Source of the DNA: JACMOY01 sp046590855
GTDB lineage: Bacteria > Actinomycetota > Actinomycetes > Actinomycetales > Angustibacteraceae
Assembly (NCBI GenBank): GCA_046590855.1
Contig: JBKJTJ010000225.1
Coordinates: 1-9,202 of the forward strand
Length of the DNA: 9,202 nt
Reading direction: 5' to 3'
Under the pieces are notes generated by a model. It was not told the origin of the DNA and did no database searches. It saw only the letters and a list, made by a program, of their open reading frames with translations. Of the stretch, positions 1 through 6,342 are shown piece after piece. The translations under genes and the position numbers were made by a program. Every line of letters starts with the position of its first letter. Position 1 is the stretch's first letter.

Positions 1-383
1 TCGGGGTGCTGCGCGACTGGGGCTGGAGCCAGCGACCGTCGGCGGTCGTGGCGGTGCCGTCCCGGTCCCGTCCGGGCCTCGCGACGTCCGTCGCGCAGCG
101 GCTGGCCGACGTCGGGCGGCTGGCCATGCTGGGCACGCTCGACCTGGTCGATGGGGGCCCGGTGGGTGAGGCCGGCGGCAACAGCGCGTTCCGGCTGGCC
201 GGTGTCTGGGAGCGGCTGGACGTCGCACCCGGGCTGGCCGCGGCCCTGGCTGCTGCGCGCGGGCCGGTGCTGCTGGTCGACGACCTGGTCGACTCGCGGT
301 GGACGATGACGATCGCCGGCAGGGCGCTGCGCCGGGCCGGCGCCGACGCCGTCCTGCCGTTCGCGCTGGCCGTCGCGGGGTAG
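1..383 (+). CDS. recQ: RecQ-family ATP-dependent DNA helicase, C-terminal end (5' partial)
   Basis: The frame is open from the window edge to TAG at 381-383, so only about the last 126 codons of a longer gene are present; the GTG at 6 is internal. What is visible resembles the extra C-terminal domain that actinobacterial RecQ-like helicases carry after their helicase core. The stretch VLLVDDLVDSRWTMT, near residues 90-104, looks like the PRPP-binding loop of type I phosphoribosyltransferases, followed by a helix (AGRALRRAGA). The motif VAVPSRSRP and the block GGNSAFRLAGVWERL are typical of this tail. No helicase motifs lie inside the window, so the name rests on recognising the tail. The gene ends 7 bases from the convergent MFS transporter gene. 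The alternative is a stand-alone phosphoribosyltransferase-like protein, which the upstream sequence would settle. Confidence 0.75.
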   Translation, partial: GVLRDWGWSQRPSAVVAVPSRSRPGLATSVAQRLADVGRLAMLGTLDLVDGGPVGEAGGNSAFRLAGVWERLDVAPGLAAALAAARGPVLLVDDLVDSRWTMTIAGRALRRAGADAVLPFALAVAG

Positions 384-393
384 CGGCGCGCTA
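381..393. repeat. Small palindrome spanning both convergent stop codons
   Basis: The sequence TAGCGGCGCGCTA is a perfect inverted repeat (5-base arms, 3-base centre). Its two ends are the TAG stop codons of the RecQ-like gene (+) and the MFS gene (-). It is too short to be a convincing terminator, and no other terminator is visible between these genes. Confidence 0.4.
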
Positions 394-1731
394 GCGGGAC
401 GAGCGGCGCCGGTCGGCCATCGCCTGGCGGATCGGTGGGACGACGACGCCCGCCTCGGCCATCCGCCGGCGGGCCAGCGTCCGGGTGCGCACGATGGCGA
501 CCAGCCCGAACGCCCACACCACGTACTGCACCGACCAGGCCAGCTTGAACGCCCCCAGGTCGTAGGTGGCCGCGCGACCCACTCCCCCACCCGCGCCACT
601 GGCGTCCAGGACGACGCCGATGGCCAGGATCGTCAGCAGCGAGGCGAGGAACCCGCCGACGTTGACGATGCCGGTCGCGCTGCCGAGCCGGTCCGGCGGG
701 TTGAAGGTACGGGCGAAGTCGAAACCGATCATCGAACCCGGCCCACCCAGTGCCAGGCCGAGCACCAGGACGACGAGCGCCCACAGCGGTGCCCGCCCGG
801 GCCAGGCCAGCACGAGCGTCCACACGCCGACGGTGACCGTGAGGATGCCGAGCACGAGCCACGAGCGCCGCAGCGGGTGGCGCGAGACCAGATGGCCGAA
901 GACCGGGCCGCAGGCCATGCCGGTGACGACGAAGACCGTCAGCAGGGTGCTCGCCGTGGCGGGCGTGAGCCCCTCGCCCGAGACCAGGAAGGGGTAGCCC
1001 CAGAGCAGCACGAAGACCGTTCCGGAGTACTGCACGGTGAAGTGGGTCCACAAGCCGAGCCTGGTACCGGGGTGCAGGAAGGCTTGCGCCACCTGGGTTC
1101 TGACCTCGGCCAGGGTCGAGGACCGGCGCGGTGACACGGCTCCGGGCGGCGCGTCGTGCAGCAGCAGCAGCACCAGGACGAACGCGACCCCGCTCGCGGC
1201 GGCAGCGCTCAGGTACGTGGTGGTCCAGCCGTACGCGCCCAGCAGGTGCGCGAGAGGGACGGCGGAGGCGATCTGGCCGAGCTGACCGGTCAGCCCGGTC
1301 AGCTGGGTCATCAGCGGGTTTCGGCGCGGCGGGAACCACGCTGCCACCAGTCGCAGCACGCAGACGAAGGTCATCGCGTCCCCCGCGCCGACGAGGACGC
1401 GAGCCCCGATGGCGCCGGCCAGAGAGGTCGTCACGGCGAGCAGGACCTGCCCGGCCCCCGCGGTCAGGGCGCCAAGCAGGATCAGCCGGCGGGCGCCGTA
1501 CCGGTCGAGCAGCACCCCGACGGGTACCTGCAGACCCGCGTAGACGAGCAGCTGCAGGACCGCGAAGGTCGCGAGCACGCTGGCCGACGCGTCGAACCGG
1601 TCGGCCGCGGCGATGCCCGCCACGCCGAGCGAGGTGCGCTGGAGCACCGCGACGACGTAGGCGACCAGTCCGACGCCCCACACCAGCAGGGCCCGGCGGT
1701 CCACGCTCGCCGTGGGCGTGGCAGTGCTCAC
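391..1731 (-). CDS. MFS transporter, 12-TM-type permease
   Basis: A 446-residue integral membrane protein of the major facilitator superfamily, the usual length for a 12-helix member. Hydrophobic segments run from about residue 14 to 415. The family's motif A lies in the loop after helix 2 as GVLLDRYGARR (residues 72-82), with a partly degenerate copy in the second half (GHLVSRHPLRR, 279-289). A hydrophilic central loop at about 193-215 separates the halves, and a basic cytoplasmic tail ends in RRRSSR. The substrate cannot be told from sequence. The GTG start lies 13 bases after the desaturase stop codon and has no clear Shine-Dalgarno sequence of its own, so translation is probably coupled to the desaturase gene. 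That pairing hints at a lipid-related or envelope-related cargo, but this is only inference from position. Confidence 0.88.
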   Translation of the reverse strand: MSTATPTASVDRRALLVWGVGLVAYVVAVLQRTSLGVAGIAAADRFDASASVLATFAVLQLLVYAGLQVPVGVLLDRYGARRLILLGALTAGAGQVLLAVTTSLAGAIGARVLVGAGDAMTFVCVLRLVAAWFPPRRNPLMTQLTGLTGQLGQIASAVPLAHLLGAYGWTTTYLSAAAASGVAFVLVLLLLHDAPPGAVSPRRSSTLAEVRTQVAQAFLHPGTRLGLWTHFTVQYSGTVFVLLWGYPFLVSGEGLTPATASTLLTVFVVTGMACGPVFGHLVSRHPLRRSWLVLGILTVTVGVWTLVLAWPGRAPLWALVVLVLGLALGGPGSMIGFDFARTFNPPDRLGSATGIVNVGGFLASLLTILAIGVVLDASGAGGGVGRAATYDLGAFKLAWSVQYVVWAFGLVAIVRTRTLARRRMAEAGVVVPPIRQAMADRRRSSR

Positions 1732-1744
1732 CTGCGGGTGCGGC

Positions 1745-2683
1745 TCAGCCGGCCTGACGGGCCAGCTGCTTCTCGCGGTAGGCCGAGCGCTTGTCCTCGA
1801 ACCGCGACGCCTGCTCCTCGAGCGTCTCGAGCTGGGCGGCGATGTCGTTCCGCGCCTGCTCGCCCTCGGCGTCCAGGCCCTCGCGGTCCCAGACCTTCCA
1901 GGTCTTGAGCACCGGCACGAGCACCTCGTCGCGGTGGATGCGCAGGTCGTAGATGCCGGCCATGGCGATCTGCACCGAGCGGCGGCCGAAGTCCTGGATC
2001 GTGTGGCCGGGCATCTGGAAGTTGGCGACGACGTCGCGGATCGCCTGCAGCGTCTGGGTCGGGGCGACGTCCAGGGCGGCAGCCATCAGGTTGCGGTAGA
2101 AGACCATGTGCAGGTTCTCGTCCTGCGCGATGCGGGCGAGCATCTGCTCGCAGTACGGGTCCTCGGTGAACTTGCCGGTGTTGCGGTGCGAGATGCGGGT
2201 GGCGAGCTCCTGGAACGAGACGTACGCCACCGAGCGCAGCATCTCGTCGTAGTCCTGGTCGAAGCCGCCGCCCATGTGGATCATCCGCTCACGCTCGAGC
2301 TGCACCGGGTCGACGGCGCGGGTCACCAGCAGGTAGTCGCGGATCGCGATGCCGTGCCGGCCCTCCTCGGCAGTCCACCGGTCGACCCAGGTGCCCCACG
2401 CCCCGTCCCGCCCGAACGTCTGCGAGATCTCGCGGTGGTAGCTGGGCAGGTTGTCCTCGGTGAGCAGGTTCACGACCAGTGCGGTGCGGGCGGTCGGGCT
2501 CATCGCCGACTGCTCCTGGGTCCAGGGCTCGCCCTCGAAGATGCCGTCGTAGTTGCGGCCCTGGCTCCACGGCACGTACTCGTGGGGGAACCACTCCTTG
2601 GCGACCTTCAGGTGTCGTTCGAGCTCGCGCTCGACGACCGGCTCGAGCTCGAGGAGCATCTGCTGCTGCGTCAGTTCCTGCAC
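1745..2683 (-). CDS. desA: Acyl-[acyl-carrier-protein] desaturase (DesA family, diiron)
   Basis: Soluble ferritin-like diiron enzyme that introduces a cis double bond into saturated acyl-ACP, using O2 and reduced ferredoxin-type electron donors; in bacteria of this kind it supplies unsaturated fatty acids. From the GTG at 2683 it is 312 residues. Iron ligands are visible in the family pattern: E76 in LTEDNLPSYH, E107 and H110 in EEGRH, E159 in SFQELATRISHRN, and E189 and H192 in DENLH. It resembles mycobacterial DesA1/DesA2 along its length. The start at 2683 is preferred because AAGGTGG lies 5 bases upstream and the N-terminus then matches the DesA family; GTG at 2692 (315 residues) is the alternative. 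The frame stays open upstream as far as 4165, antisense to the ABC-F gene, but that extension is an artefact of high GC. A palindromic operator covers its promoter. Confidence 0.93.
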   Translation of the reverse strand: MQELTQQQMLLELEPVVERELERHLKVAKEWFPHEYVPWSQGRNYDGIFEGEPWTQEQSAMSPTARTALVVNLLTEDNLPSYHREISQTFGRDGAWGTWVDRWTAEEGRHGIAIRDYLLVTRAVDPVQLERERMIHMGGGFDQDYDEMLRSVAYVSFQELATRISHRNTGKFTEDPYCEQMLARIAQDENLHMVFYRNLMAAALDVAPTQTLQAIRDVVANFQMPGHTIQDFGRRSVQIAMAGIYDLRIHRDEVLVPVLKTWKVWDREGLDAEGEQARNDIAAQLETLEEQASRFEDKRSAYREKQLARQAG

Positions 2684-2688
2684 CGGGT

Positions 2689-2695
2689 CCACCTT
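2689..2695 (-). promoter_or_regulatory. Ribosome binding site deciding the desA start
   Basis: On the minus strand this reads AAGGTGG, one mismatch from the anti-16S consensus AAGGAGG, and ends 5 bases before GTG at 2683. The alternative GTG at 2692 lies inside this motif and has no purine-rich site at a suitable distance upstream. Confidence 0.5.
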
Positions 2696-2722
2696 ACGTT
2701 CGCGTAGGTTACGGTTCCGTAA
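2693..2722 (-). promoter_or_regulatory. Tandem inverted repeats, putative TetR-type operator of desA
   Basis: Two adjacent dyads share the form TACG-N4-CGTA. The upstream one is TTACGGAACCGTAA (2722-2709), with perfect 6-base arms around AA; the second is CCTACGCGAACGTAAG (2708-2693). Their centres are 15 bases apart. A -10-like hexamer TAACCT (2711-2706) lies inside the array, so a bound protein would block transcription start. TetR-family repressors commonly bind such dyads at actinobacterial lipid-metabolism genes. That family assignment is inference, since no regulator gene lies in the window. The AT-richer composition stands out against the surrounding DNA. Confidence 0.6.
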
Positions 2723-2774
2723 GTAATTGTGCCCTGATCCGCCGTCGACCGCCAGCCCGGCGCTGCCGCCTCGG

Positions 2775-2789
2775 TATCGTTCGCTGCTG
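2775..2789 (+). promoter_or_regulatory. Leaderless-type promoter of the ABC-F gene (-10 TATCGT)
   Basis: TATCGT at 2775-2780 fits the actinobacterial -10 pattern TAnnnT and is followed 8 bases later by the GTG start at 2789. There is no Shine-Dalgarno sequence. Transcription would therefore begin at or next to the start codon. No good -35 hexamer is seen. Confidence 0.45.
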
Positions 2790-4426
2790 TGGCCGCCACC
2801 CTGCTCGCCCGCGATCTCGCCGCCGGTCACGGTGCGCGGGTGCTCTTCTCCGGCCTGGACCTGGTGCTCGCGCCGGGCGACGTCGTCGGCCTCGTGGGCG
2901 CCAACGGGGCCGGCAAGTCGACGCTGCTGCAGCTGCTCGCCGGGCTGTCGACCCCCGAGCAGGGGTCGGTGGTCCGCTCCCCCGCGACCGCCACGATCGG
3001 CTACCTGCCCCAGGAGCCGGCCCGGCGCGAGGGTGAGACGGTGCTCGCGCTGCTGGCGCGGCGCACCGGGGTCGCCGACGCGCAGGCTCGGCTCGACCTC
3101 GCCACGACGGCGCTGACGCGCAGCGAGCCCGGAGCGGACGACGAGTACGCCGCCGCGCTGCAGTCCTGGCTCGACCTCGGCGGCGCCGACCTTGACGAGC
3201 GCACCGCGGCCGTCGCCGCCGACCTGGGTCTGGCCGTCGACCTCCGGGCCCCCATGACGTCGCTGTCGGGTGGGCAGGCCGCTCGGGCCGGGCTGGCCGC
3301 GCTGCTGCTCTCGCGCTACGACGTCTTCCTGCTCGACGAGCCGACCAACGACCTCGACCTGGACGGGCTGGACCGCCTCGAGCGCTTCGTGAGCGGGTTG
3401 CGGGCGGCCACCGTCGTGGTCAGCCACGACCGCGAGTTCCTCACCCGCACCGTCACCACCGTCGTCGAGCTCGACCTCGCCCAGCAGCAGGTCGGCGTCT
3501 TCGGTGGTGGGTACGAGGCGTACCTGCGCGAGCGCGAGGTCGCCCGCCAGCAGGCCCGCGACACCTACGAGGCGTACGCCGGCACCGTCGACTCGCTCAC
3601 GGCGCGGGCCCGGATGCAGCGCGGGTGGTCCGACAAGGGCACCCGGCAGGCGATGCGCAAGGCGACCGACAACGACAAGCACCGGGTGCACAACGCCCGG
3701 CAGAGCTCGCAGAAGCAGGCCGCGAAGGCCAAGCAGACCGACCGGCTGATCGAGCGGTTGGACGCCGTGGACGAGCCGCGCAAGGAGTGGGACCTGCAGA
3801 TGAGCATCGCCGCCGCTCCCCGCGCGGGCGCCGTGGTCGCGACCATGCGTGGCGCGGTGGTGCGGCGCGGCGACTTCACCCTGGGGCCGGTCGACCTGCA
3901 GGTCGACTGGGCCGACCGCGTCGTGCTCACCGGCGCCAACGGCTCGGGCAAGTCGACCCTGCTCGCGGCGCTGCTGGGCCGGGTCGAGGTCGGTGCGGGC
4001 AGCGCGGGACTGGGTCCGGGGGTCGTGGTCGGTGAGATCGACCAGGCTCGGGCCGCGTTCACCGGCGACCGCTCGCTGGTCGAGGCGTTCGCGGATCAGG
4101 TGCCGGACTGGTCGCCGGCCGACGTCCGGACCCTGCTGGCCAAGTTCGGGCTCGGCGGCGAGCACGCGCTGCGGCCGGTCGCCACGCTGTCACCGGGCGA
4201 GCGCACCCGCGCCGGTCTGGCGCTGCTGCAGGCGCGCGGGGTCAACCTGCTGGTGCTGGACGAGCCCACCAACCACCTCGACCTGCCGGCGATCGAGCAG
4301 CTCGAGCAGGCCATGGACACCTATGCCGGGACGCTGCTGCTGGTCACCCACGACCGCCGGATGCTCGACGTCGTGCGGGCGACCCGGCGGCTGGTGGTCA
4401 GCGACGGGCTCGTCCGCGAGCTCTGA
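2789..4426 (+). CDS. ABC-F family ATPase (two ABC domains, ribosome-associated class)
   Basis: A 545-residue soluble protein with two ATP-binding cassettes and no membrane segments, which is the ABC-F architecture; members act on the ribosomal E site rather than in transport. Domain 1 has Walker A GANGAGKST (37-45), signature LSGGQ (159-163), Walker B with DE at 183-184 and switch H213. Domain 2 has Walker A GANGSGKST (382-390), signature LSPGE (467-471), Walker B with DE at 491-492 and H521. The inter-domain linker, about 245-335, is long, charged and rich in Arg, Lys and Gln, as expected of the P-site tRNA interaction motif. Both catalytic glutamates are intact. Whether it is a housekeeping translation factor or an antibiotic-resistance type cannot be told. 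It diverges from desA, ends 12 bases from a convergent small gene, and its GTG start follows a leaderless-type promoter. Confidence 0.93.
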   Translation: MAATLLARDLAAGHGARVLFSGLDLVLAPGDVVGLVGANGAGKSTLLQLLAGLSTPEQGSVVRSPATATIGYLPQEPARREGETVLALLARRTGVADAQARLDLATTALTRSEPGADDEYAAALQSWLDLGGADLDERTAAVAADLGLAVDLRAPMTSLSGGQAARAGLAALLLSRYDVFLLDEPTNDLDLDGLDRLERFVSGLRAATVVVSHDREFLTRTVTTVVELDLAQQQVGVFGGGYEAYLREREVARQQARDTYEAYAGTVDSLTARARMQRGWSDKGTRQAMRKATDNDKHRVHNARQSSQKQAAKAKQTDRLIERLDAVDEPRKEWDLQMSIAAAPRAGAVVATMRGAVVRRGDFTLGPVDLQVDWADRVVLTGANGSGKSTLLAALLGRVEVGAGSAGLGPGVVVGEIDQARAAFTGDRSLVEAFADQVPDWSPADVRTLLAKFGLGGEHALRPVATLSPGERTRAGLALLQARGVNLLVLDEPTNHLDLPAIEQLEQAMDTYAGTLLLVTHDRRMLDVVRATRRLVVSDGLVREL

Positions 4427-4438
4427 GGGTGGTGCGCC

Positions 4439-4681
4439 TCAGGGGACGGCGGGCGGCGGGGTGGACGACGGCGGCGTGGACGGCGGCGGGGTGGACGGCG
4501 GCGTGCCGCCGCCGCGGCGCTTGTCGACCTCGGCCCGCACCCGAGCGGTGCCCTTGTCGATCTTGGCCCGGGTGGCCGGGTCCTTCGCCAGCTCCTGCGC
4601 CTTCCGCGAGGCCTGGTCGATCACCCTGCGGCCCTGGGGTGAGCGGGCGAACCCGGCGATCTTGCCGAACAGCGAGGCCAT
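4439..4681 (-). CDS. Small hypothetical protein with Pro/Ser/Thr repeat tail
   Basis: An 80-residue protein that I do not recognise as a named family. Residues 1-56 form a basic, probably alpha-helical body starting MASLFGKIAGFARSPQGRR, with many Lys, Arg and Gln and no signal peptide or membrane helix. The last 22 or so residues are low-complexity, built from STPPP/STPPS units that are encoded by a 15-bp tandem repeat. The ATG at 4681 is chosen because GGAGAAGGA lies 8 bases upstream; a longer frame back to 4744 would run through the gap after the aldo/keto reductase gene and lacks such a site. It lies 69 bases downstream of that reductase gene on the same strand and meets the ABC-F gene tail to tail. 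It resembles short charged actinobacterial proteins sometimes labelled antitoxin-like, but no partner toxin is seen. Confidence 0.7.
   Translation of the reverse strand: MASLFGKIAGFARSPQGRRVIDQASRKAQELAKDPATRAKIDKGTARVRAEVDKRRGGGTPPSTPPPSTPPSSTPPPAVP
4452..4505. repeat. 15-bp tandem repeat in coding sequence (3.6 copies)
   Basis: On the plus strand the units GGCGGCGGGGTGGAC (4452-4466), GACGGCGGCGTGGAC (4467-4481) and GGCGGCGGGGTGGAC (4482-4496) are followed by a partial copy. The first and third are identical. The period is a multiple of three and each unit encodes five residues of the STPPP type on the minus strand, so copy-number change would alter tail length without a frameshift. Confidence 0.75.
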
Positions 4682-4725
4682 GTCGGACGTCCTTCTCCAG
4701 TCGGGTGTGGCCCCCATCGTCACCC

Positions 4726-4742
4726 GCCCCGACCGGCGGGGC
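4726..4742 (-). terminator. Possible weak terminator after the aldo/keto reductase gene
   Basis: A 6-bp GC stem (GCCCCG/CGGGGC) with a 5-base loop begins 8 bases after the reductase stop codon on the minus strand. There is no T tract. It could equally be chance in such GC-rich DNA, and read-through into the small downstream gene is possible. Confidence 0.3.
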
Positions 4743-4750
4743 AAGCGGCG

Positions 4751-5785
4751 TCAGTCCTCGCTGGACGTCGCCCAGAGGTTGACGCCGGCCTCGACGGCGT
4801 GGGCGTCGATGGCCGCCAGCTCGGCGTCCTCGAAGCCCAGCCGCTGGGTGGCGGCCACGTTGGCCTCCAGCTGGGCGACGCTGCTGGCGCCGATCAGCAC
4901 CGAGGTCACCCGTGCGTCGCGCAGTGCCCAGGCCAGCGCCATCTGGGCCAGGGACTGACCGCGCGCAGCGGCCATCTCGTTCAGCGCCCGCACGTGCCGC
5001 AGCGACTCCTCGGTGAGCAGGTCGGTCGACAGGGACTTGCCCTGGCTGGCCCGCGAACCCTGCGGCACGCCGTCCAGGTAGCGGTCGGTCAGCATGCCCT
5101 GCGCCAGCGGTGAGAACGCGATGCAGCCGACGCCCTCCTCCTCCAGGGTGTCGAGCAGGCCCTGCTCGATCCACCGGTTCAGCATCGAGTAGGACGGCTG
5201 GTGGATGAGCAGCGGCGTACCCATCGCGCGCAGGATCGCGGCCGCCTCGGCGGTGCGTTCCGGGGAGTACGACGAGATGCCGGCGTACAGCGCCCGCCCG
5301 GACCGGACGGCGGTGTCCAGGGCCCCCATCGTCTCCTCGAGCGGGGTGTCCGGGTCGAACCGGTGGCTGTAGAACACGTCGACGTAGTCCAGACCCATCC
5401 GCGCCAGTGACTGGTCGAGGCTGGCCAGCAGGTACTTGCGCGAGCCGAGGTCGCCGTACGGGCCGGGCCACATGTCGTAGCCGGCCTTGCTCGAGATGAC
5501 GAGCTCGTCGCGGTAGGGGCGCAGGTCCTGGCCGAGCAGCCGGCCGAAGTTCGCCTCGGCCGCCCCGTACGGCGGACCGTAGTTGTTCGCCAGGTCGAAG
5601 TGGGTCACGCCGAGGTCGAAGGCCCGGCGCAGGATCGCCCGCTGGTTCTCGAGCGGGGCGTCGTCACCGAAGTTGTGCCACAGGCCCAGCGAGACCGCAG
5701 GCAGCCGCAGACCGCTGCGGCCGACGCGGCGGTAGGGCATCGAGGTGTAGCGGTCGTCGTCGGCCACGAAGGGTGCGGGGGTCAT
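4751..5785 (-). CDS. Aldo/keto reductase, L-glyceraldehyde 3-phosphate reductase (YghZ/Gpr) type
   Basis: A 344-residue cytosolic NADPH-dependent reductase with a TIM-barrel fold, the usual length for the AKR14/YghZ group. The catalytic tetrad is visible: D64 and Y69 in FDLANNYGPPYG, K100 in ISSKAGYDMWPGP and H141 in FYSHRFDPDTP. The cofactor-binding end appears as VLIGASSVAQLEANV (297-311). The YghZ group reduces L-glyceraldehyde 3-phosphate and methylglyoxal-like aldehydes; the GYDMWPGPYGDLGSRKYL block is characteristic of it, but the true substrate here is inferred. The ATG at 5785 has no Shine-Dalgarno sequence but a -10-like GACAAT stands 7 bases upstream, suggesting a leaderless message. 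It follows the cold-shock gene, from which it is isolated by a strong terminator. Confidence 0.9.
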   Translation of the reverse strand: MTPAPFVADDDRYTSMPYRRVGRSGLRLPAVSLGLWHNFGDDAPLENQRAILRRAFDLGVTHFDLANNYGPPYGAAEANFGRLLGQDLRPYRDELVISSKAGYDMWPGPYGDLGSRKYLLASLDQSLARMGLDYVDVFYSHRFDPDTPLEETMGALDTAVRSGRALYAGISSYSPERTAEAAAILRAMGTPLLIHQPSYSMLNRWIEQGLLDTLEEEGVGCIAFSPLAQGMLTDRYLDGVPQGSRASQGKSLSTDLLTEESLRHVRALNEMAAARGQSLAQMALAWALRDARVTSVLIGASSVAQLEANVAATQRLGFEDAELAAIDAHAVEAGVNLWATSSED

Positions 5786-5798
5786 GGTGGCGATTGTC
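5785..5798 (-). promoter_or_regulatory. Candidate leaderless promoter of the aldo/keto reductase gene
   Basis: On the minus strand GACAAT (5798-5793) lies 7 bases before the ATG. It differs from TAnnnT only in the first base. No purine-rich ribosome site is present between it and the start, and no clear -35 is seen. Confidence 0.3.
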
Positions 5799-5835
5799 GC
5801 GGCTGCGCCACCGTGGGCGCACCTCGCGGGGACGC

Positions 5836-5867
5836 ACCAGGGCCCCCGCCGAAGCGGGGGCCCTGGT
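5836..5867 (-). terminator. Strong intrinsic terminator-like hairpin after cspA
   Basis: A perfect 14-bp inverted repeat: ACCAGGGCCCCCGC (5836-5849), loop CGAA on the plus strand (5850-5853), and GCGGGGGCCCTGGT (5854-5867). It begins 15 bases after the cspA stop codon. No T run follows on the minus strand, as is common for actinobacterial terminators of this GC-only kind. Being symmetric, it could also form in plus-strand transcripts, but no plus-strand gene ends here. Confidence 0.85.
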
Positions 5868-5882
5868 CGAGCTCGGTCCGGA

Positions 5883-6086
5883 TCAGATCGGGACGACGTT
5901 CTCGGCCTGCGGGCCCTTGGGGCCCTGCGTGATGTCGAACTCGACGCGCTGGTTCTCGTCGAGCGAGCGGTAGCCCTGGCTCTGGATCGCCGAGTAGTGC
6001 ACGAACACGTCAGCACCCCCGCCGTCCTGGGCGATGAAGCCGAAGCCCTTCTCCGCGTTGAACCACTTCACTGCACCTTGCGCCAT
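5883..6086 (-). CDS. cspA: Cold-shock protein (CspA family)
   Basis: A 67-residue single-domain protein, the standard size for the family. It is an OB-fold nucleic-acid-binding protein that melts RNA secondary structure. RNP1 is KGFGFI (13-18) and RNP2 is VFVHY (27-31), with the usual N-terminal GAVKWFNAEKG and C-terminal GPQAENV blocks. The ATG at 6086 is preceded by GGAGGAGA at a short spacing (ends 4 bases before the start), a near-consensus ribosome site, so the longer in-frame extension to 6155 is rejected. The message has its own promoter with a leader of about 115 bases, in line with long leaders of cold-shock mRNAs, and a perfect-stem terminator. Confidence 0.96.
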   Translation of the reverse strand: MAQGAVKWFNAEKGFGFIAQDGGGADVFVHYSAIQSQGYRSLDENQRVEFDITQGPKGPQAENVVPI

Positions 6087-6342
6087 GCCGTCTCCTCCAG
6101 GGGACGTCGTACTGGCCGACACCGTGCCGACCTGGTGTGCGGTCTGGCGTTCCACGTTGGAGGCTGTGGCCCTGACGAGCGGAGCCCGTGAACACCCCCG
6201 ACCCGCGCGGATACGCCGTTCGCGTCAGGGGTCAACGCGTCGAACACTGAACTGCAGCAGGCGAAAGCATGCCACAGGCGAGCCGTCTCGTCAGGGGGCT
6301 GCGGACACCGCGCGCAGTGTTCACGTGACCGTCATTCGGACG
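6087..6342 (-). other. Intergenic region between serA and cspA (leader and promoter)
   Basis: These 256 bases hold no supportable gene. From the cspA side they contain its ribosome site, the long leader and the promoter described separately. A weaker second promoter-like pair, CTGACG and CATGCT with a 17-base spacer, lies farther upstream at about 6268-6296. Just after serA only short imperfect stems are visible, so no clear serA terminator can be named. Confidence 0.5.
6209..6235 (-). promoter_or_regulatory. Probable cspA promoter
   Basis: On the minus strand TTGACC (6235-6230) and TATCCG (6214-6209) are separated by 16 bases. The first is a good -35 match; the second lacks the final T of the -10. 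Predicted initiation near 6202 leaves a leader of about 115 bases before the ATG at 6086. Confidence 0.5.

Noticed and set aside
1156..1908. Plus-strand open frames of up to 250 codons opposite the MFS gene
   Set aside because: They are rich in Arg, Gln and Gly, match no family and are shadows of the transporter gene, which has clear membrane segments.
2693..4165. A long open frame upstream of and in phase with desA, antisense to the ABC-F gene (total 806 codons)
   Set aside because: It mirrors the ABC-F codons, has low-complexity Arg/Gly/Val composition and no relation to the desaturase family; the desaturase begins at 2683 or 2692.
4398..5471. A 357-codon minus-strand frame overlapping the aldo/keto reductase and small genes
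   Set aside because: It is an out-of-frame shadow of the reductase with low-complexity composition.
6310..6326. Imperfect hairpin after serA (ACACTG/CGGTGT on the minus strand)
   Set aside because: The stem is short and depends on a wobble pair; it is not convincing as a terminator.
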